Shown here piece by piece: positions 14,359 to 16,646 of a DNA stretch of 16,646 nucleotides. The DNA comes from JAVMKJ01 sp031732875 (GTDB lineage Bacteria > Pseudomonadota > Gammaproteobacteria > Competibacterales > Competibacteraceae): positions 1 through 16,646 of the forward strand of contig JAVMKL010000252.1 of the NCBI GenBank assembly GCA_031732875.1, in the 5' to 3' direction. Made by a program: the position numbers and the translations under genes. The first letter of the stretch is position 1. The number at the start of each line of letters is the position of its first letter. A model generated the notes under the pieces. The model made no database searches. It was not told where the DNA came from and worked only from the letters and a program-made list of their open reading frames with translations.

Positions 14359-15071
14359 CTATGCCGGTATTCGCTCCACCTCCCGCTCCTCCCCCGGCCC
14401 CAGCGACACCGCCGCCTCGCCAGGCTTGAGCCAGACCTGCACCACCAACTCGCCCCGGACGGCCACGAGATCGAGCCACGGCCCCAACTCCGCAGCGCGG
14501 GCGTAGTGGAGTCGGAGGATGCCGTCCCGGTAACTGGCGGGGTTGTAGGTGTCCATACTATCCAGCCGTCCAGTCAGAGCCGGTCCCCGGCCTTCGGCGA
14601 TCTCCACCTCGCCCAGCAGGAAGTAGGGCCGGCTCTGATCGATGCGGCTGACCAGCCAATGCAGCGTATGCCCCCGCAGGTCCACCCGCTCCGCCACCAC
14701 CCGCAGCGGGGAGGGCTAGAACGGATCGATCCCCCGGATGTTGAGCATGTCCAGCCACAGATGGGACCAGTAGCCGCCCACCGCCGCCCAGTAGCACAAC
14801 GGGTTGAGGAACCATAGCGGCGCGGCCAGTGCGGCCACGGCCAGCAGCATCAGGGCTGAATGGGTCAGGGTGCGATGGCCGAAGCGCCGCTCCAGCGGCA
14901 CCGACACGAACCAGAACAGCCGGCCGATCCGGGCGGGGGCAGGTCGATGTCGGGCAGGAGGCTGGCGGTGGCGGCCAGCGTCCAACTGATCCCGTCCGGT
15001 TTGTAGCCGAACAGGGTCGCGCCGCCCAGATAGAGGACGGAGGCGAAGGCGACATGGGTGCCGAGGGTCAC
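14359..15071 (-). pseudogene. Broken YdjM/DUF457-type membrane metal-dependent hydrolase
   Basis: Three minus-strand pieces join into one protein. MTLGTHVAFASVLYLGGATL to SLLPDIDLPP (15071 to about 14940) is the N-terminal part. ARIGRLFWFVSVPLERRFGH, then RTLTHSALMLL and YWSHLWLDMLNIRGIDPF (to 14716), follows in another frame. PSPLRVVAERVDLRGHTLHW to VERIPA (to 14359) continues in that same frame after a TAG at 14718-14716. The shift falls in a run of five Gs (14935-14939), where one more base would restore the frame. The TAG stands where the family often has Trp (G-h-D-x-hWPSP), consistent with TGG to TAG. DUF457 motifs PDIDLP, HRTLTHS and the membrane helices are all present. The gene is either inactivated or carries a sequencing error at the homopolymer, but the stop makes real decay more likely. 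Confidence 0.75.
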
Positions 15072-15086
15072 GCGGTTTCCCTCTGG

Positions 15087-15578
15087 CTACCCCTCGCCGC
15101 AGAACGCGCGGGCATCACGAATCACCCGGTCGCTGAGGAAAAAACCCGCGTCCCGGCGCAATCGCTCCAGCAGCGGCCCGACCCGAGCGACCAGGCCGCA
15201 CGCTTTCGCTTCGATCAAGACGCCCACCACGCCCACCGTCTTCAACCCGAAGCGCCGCGCCGCGCGCCGACCTTCCTTCTCGTCCATCAGCACCAAGGGC
15301 GGTTGACACGCCACCGCCAAGGCGATGGTTTCCGCCTCGCCCGGATCGAGCCGTTCCCGCAAGGCCGTCACCAGGGGGCGGTTTTGCACCGCCCGCCGTT
15401 CGATCCAATCCGCCGCCGCCACCTCCGCCCGGCCCAGCCAGGCGCGGCCTCCGGCGTTCAATTCCTCCCAGACCGCCTCGGCGACGAGCAAGCCGCCGTA
15501 CAGGTCCCGCAGCAAATCGAACTGGCCGATGGCGGCGAGGTTGGTCAGCGGCGAGGTGTTGCTGACCGGGACGGTCAC
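15087..15578 (-). CDS. DUF3368 PIN-like toxin
   Basis: A 163-residue PIN-fold protein of the DUF3368 family, which typically act as ribonuclease toxins of type II toxin-antitoxin pairs. It starts with a strand and SNTSPLTNLAAIGQFDLLRD, then AVWEEL (35-40), a helical DPGEAETIALAVA (78-90), the acidic turn LVLMDEKEGRRAARRFGL (95-112), and GVVGVLIEAKACGL. The likely metal ligands are Glu40, Glu81/Glu83 and Asp99. The first position is Asn7 (SNTSP), where other PIN proteins have Asp, so catalysis may be weakened or the family may tolerate it. The GTG at 15578 overlaps the antitoxin stop as GTGA, the usual coupling in such pairs. A slightly later start is possible. Confidence 0.85.
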   Translation of the reverse strand: MTVPVSNTSPLTNLAAIGQFDLLRDLYGGLLVAEAVWEELNAGGRAWLGRAEVAAADWIERRAVQNRPLVTALRERLDPGEAETIALAVACQPPLVLMDEKEGRRAARRFGLKTVGVVGVLIEAKACGLVARVGPLLERLRRDAGFFLSDRVIRDARAFCGEG

Positions 15579-15841
15579 GGCAGGCGGCCCAGCGCGCGCA
15601 AGGCGGCCAGTTCGTCTTGCAAGTCGTCGGCGTCGTAGTGGGCTTCAATGTGCCGGGTCGCCAACCACTGTCGGAATTCCCACAGGCTCAGGCCCGCCAA
15701 CTCGCGCGCCTTGCCCAGCGACAGCCGCCGCTGGGCGTAGAGGGTCAGCGCCAGCTCGCGCCGGAGATCCTGGGTGTTCATCTGGGCGGCGTCCAACACG
15801 CCTTGGGGGATTTCGAGCGTCGCGGTGGCTTCTTCGGGCAT
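15575..15841 (-). CDS. UPF0175-family antitoxin
   Basis: An 88-residue protein with the UPF0175 layout: a short strand (TATLEIPQGVLDAA), then RRELALTLYAQRRLSLGKAR and ELAGLSLWEFRQWLATRHI, ending in a Leu-rich acidic tail that would bind the toxin. The central region acts as a small DNA-binding helix-turn-helix in this family. The ATG at 15841 has a GGAG 8 nt upstream. A weak promoter (TTAGCG, 17 nt, CATACT) may lie in the 15905-15842 gap. Being upstream of and overlapping a DUF3368 toxin makes the antitoxin call firm. The pair probably autoregulates. Confidence 0.88.
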   Translation of the reverse strand: MPEEATATLEIPQGVLDAAQMNTQDLRRELALTLYAQRRLSLGKARELAGLSLWEFRQWLATRHIEAHYDADDLQDELAALRALGRLP

Positions 15842-15905
15842 GGCGGCAACTCCGTTCGAGGATTGGGGTGGACGGTGGACAGTATGACGGATCGGGCGTT
15901 CGGCG

Positions 15906-16433
15906 CTAATTCGCCTTGCCTGCGCCCTTGAACAGGAACACCCGCACCGAGATGACCACCGCCGCGAGCATCCCGGCGAACACGTACAGTTCGGTGTCGC
16001 CGGTGCCGATGGCCAGATAGCGCGCCCCGACGATGGCGGCCAGCGCCACGATCATGACCGGGGTGAAATCCAGGTAGCGCACCCCGGCGGCGTGGCGCAT
16101 TTCCCGGATCTGGCGCTTGTCCACCAGGCGTTCCTTGGCGGAATCGTCCAGCAGGTCGGCGATGGCCTGCGGGTTGCCGCCCGACTGCTGGACGACGTGG
16201 CCGACGAACAAACCCGGCGACTCGATCAGCATCCCCTGCCGGGCGATGTAGGTTCGGACGATGTCCCGCGTGGCCTCCGGCGCCAGCGGCGGGATGTCGA
16301 TCTCGGTCATCTTCCACCACAGCTTGGCCAGGCCCGCCTTCTTCTGGCGGGCGCAGCCGATGACCTGGGCCACCTCGAACACCGCCAGCCAGAACGCCAC
16401 CAGGGTGGGCGTCAGGTGGGTCAGGTCGTCCAC
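15906..16433 (-). pseudogene. C-terminal part of a P-loop ATPase with two membrane helices
   Basis: The 175-residue frame begins, at GTG 16433, VDDLTHLTPTLVAFWLAVFE. That looks like the Walker B strand and following helix of an AAA/STAND-type ATPase (hDDLTHLT). CARQKKAGLAKLWWKMTEI and the lid sequence QQSGGNPQAIADLL (82-95) follow, then two hydrophobic helices (about 124-143 and 149-167), which would anchor it to the membrane. The Walker A/P-loop half is absent from the window. The in-frame sequence before the GTG runs back only to a TGA near 16459. I therefore read this as a truncated ATPase gene. A short intact membrane protein starting at GTG is possible, but there is no Shine-Dalgarno. 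I cannot name the family. Confidence 0.6.
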
Positions 16434-16449
16434 CGCGCAGTTGCTGGCG

Positions 16450-16569
16450 TTAGCCGCTCAGGTAGTCCAGCAGGGGTTGCCACTGGTCCCCGGCGTGGTG
16501 CGCCACCTGGCGGCGCTGGGCGGCGATCAGCAGCTCCAGCCGCTTGACCGCGGCGGCTTCGGCGTAAAG
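16450..16569 (-). pseudogene. Gene fragment cut by the IS element
   Basis: The minus strand encodes about 36 residues, LYAEAAAVKRLELLIAAQRR then QVAHHAGDQWQPLLDYLSG, ending at TAA 16452-16450. It looks like the helical C-terminus of a real protein, and its upstream part is removed where the putative IS3-type end begins at 16570. It lies 16 nt ahead of the truncated ATPase frame and might be either a separate gene or a frame-shifted earlier part of that ATPase. Too short to name. Confidence 0.45.
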
Positions 16570-16646
16570 TGGACCCCGGAAAATGGACCAAGGGCTTAGA
16601 TAGAATGCCACGCAGCGAACGAGGAGATCGACGTGGCAAGAAAGCA
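16570..16646 (+). mobile_element. Left end of a probable IS3-type insertion sequence
   Basis: TGGACCCCGGAAAATGGACC (from 16570) resembles the terminal inverted repeats of IS3-family elements. About 50 nt further, GAGGAG (16621-16626) lies 6 nt before a GTG at 16633 that opens VARK, a common N-terminus of the IS3 first frame (orfA, the DNA-binding part of the transposase). Only 14 nt of coding sequence are inside the window, so the call rests on the end sequence and layout. It faces right and interrupts the minus-strand fragment at 16450-16569. Confidence 0.45.

Noticed and set aside
14297..14479. A 60-residue Gly/Ala-rich minus-strand ORF
   Set aside because: It overlaps the 3' part of the hydrolase remnant in another frame and has low-complexity composition.
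14829..15638. A 269-residue plus-strand ORF
   Set aside because: Low-complexity Arg/Pro/Ala/Gly composition, antisense to the hydrolase remnant, the DUF3368 toxin and the start of the antitoxin.

Overview
The window reads as a GC-rich proteobacterial chromosome segment, most likely gammaproteobacterial. This is inferred from the mix of families (TrhA/HlyIII, UPF0719/DUF350, ISAs1, UPF0175/DUF3368 toxin-antitoxin) and from an IHF-type site in the CRISPR leader; no rRNA or other marker allows firmer placement. The left 10 kb is a complete-looking type I-B CRISPR-Cas locus. The right 6.6 kb is an ordinary set of membrane and regulatory genes mixed with broken genes and mobile-element remnants.

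Left part (1-9951, leftward). An unrecognised partial ORF and a frame-broken gene occupy 1-516. A CRISPR array of 12 repeats of 37 nt and 11 spacers of 35-38 nt lies at 517-1366. Its repeat, read on the minus strand, ends in the handle ATTGAAAC, so the crRNAs are made leftward, like the cas genes. An AT-rich leader (1367-1539) separates the array from cas4. Reading with transcription, the operon is cas8b, cas7, cas5, cas3, cas6, cas1, cas2, cas4, leader, array. Neighbouring genes overlap or are at most 10 nt apart, so they are probably co-transcribed and translationally coupled. Cas8b, Cas7, Cas5 and Cas6 would form Cascade with the crRNA, Cas3 is the HD nuclease-helicase, and Cas1, Cas2 and Cas4 acquire spacers. 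All diagnostic motifs I could check are present, so the system looks functional.

Middle (9952-12411, rightward). Three membrane protein genes follow: an SPFH/Band 7 protein, a TrhA/HlyIII (PAQR) protein and a UPF0719 protein.

Right part (12412-16646). A 5'-truncated ISAs1 transposase remnant and a 5'-truncated tyrosine recombinase meet head to head near 12755. A leftward two-gene operon (SnoaL-like protein, then TetR regulator) has a good promoter embedded in nested inverted repeats that look like an autoregulatory operator. Then come a DUF457/YdjM-like hydrolase gene broken by one stop and one homopolymer frameshift, a UPF0175/DUF3368 (PIN) toxin-antitoxin pair, the C-terminal part of a P-loop ATPase with two membrane helices, and a gene fragment cut by what looks like the left end of an IS3-type element at the window edge.

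I found no clear candidate for an undescribed system. The points most worth checking are the operator architecture at 14244-14301, the IHF-like sites in the I-B leader, and the compositional split between the effector genes and cas2-cas4.
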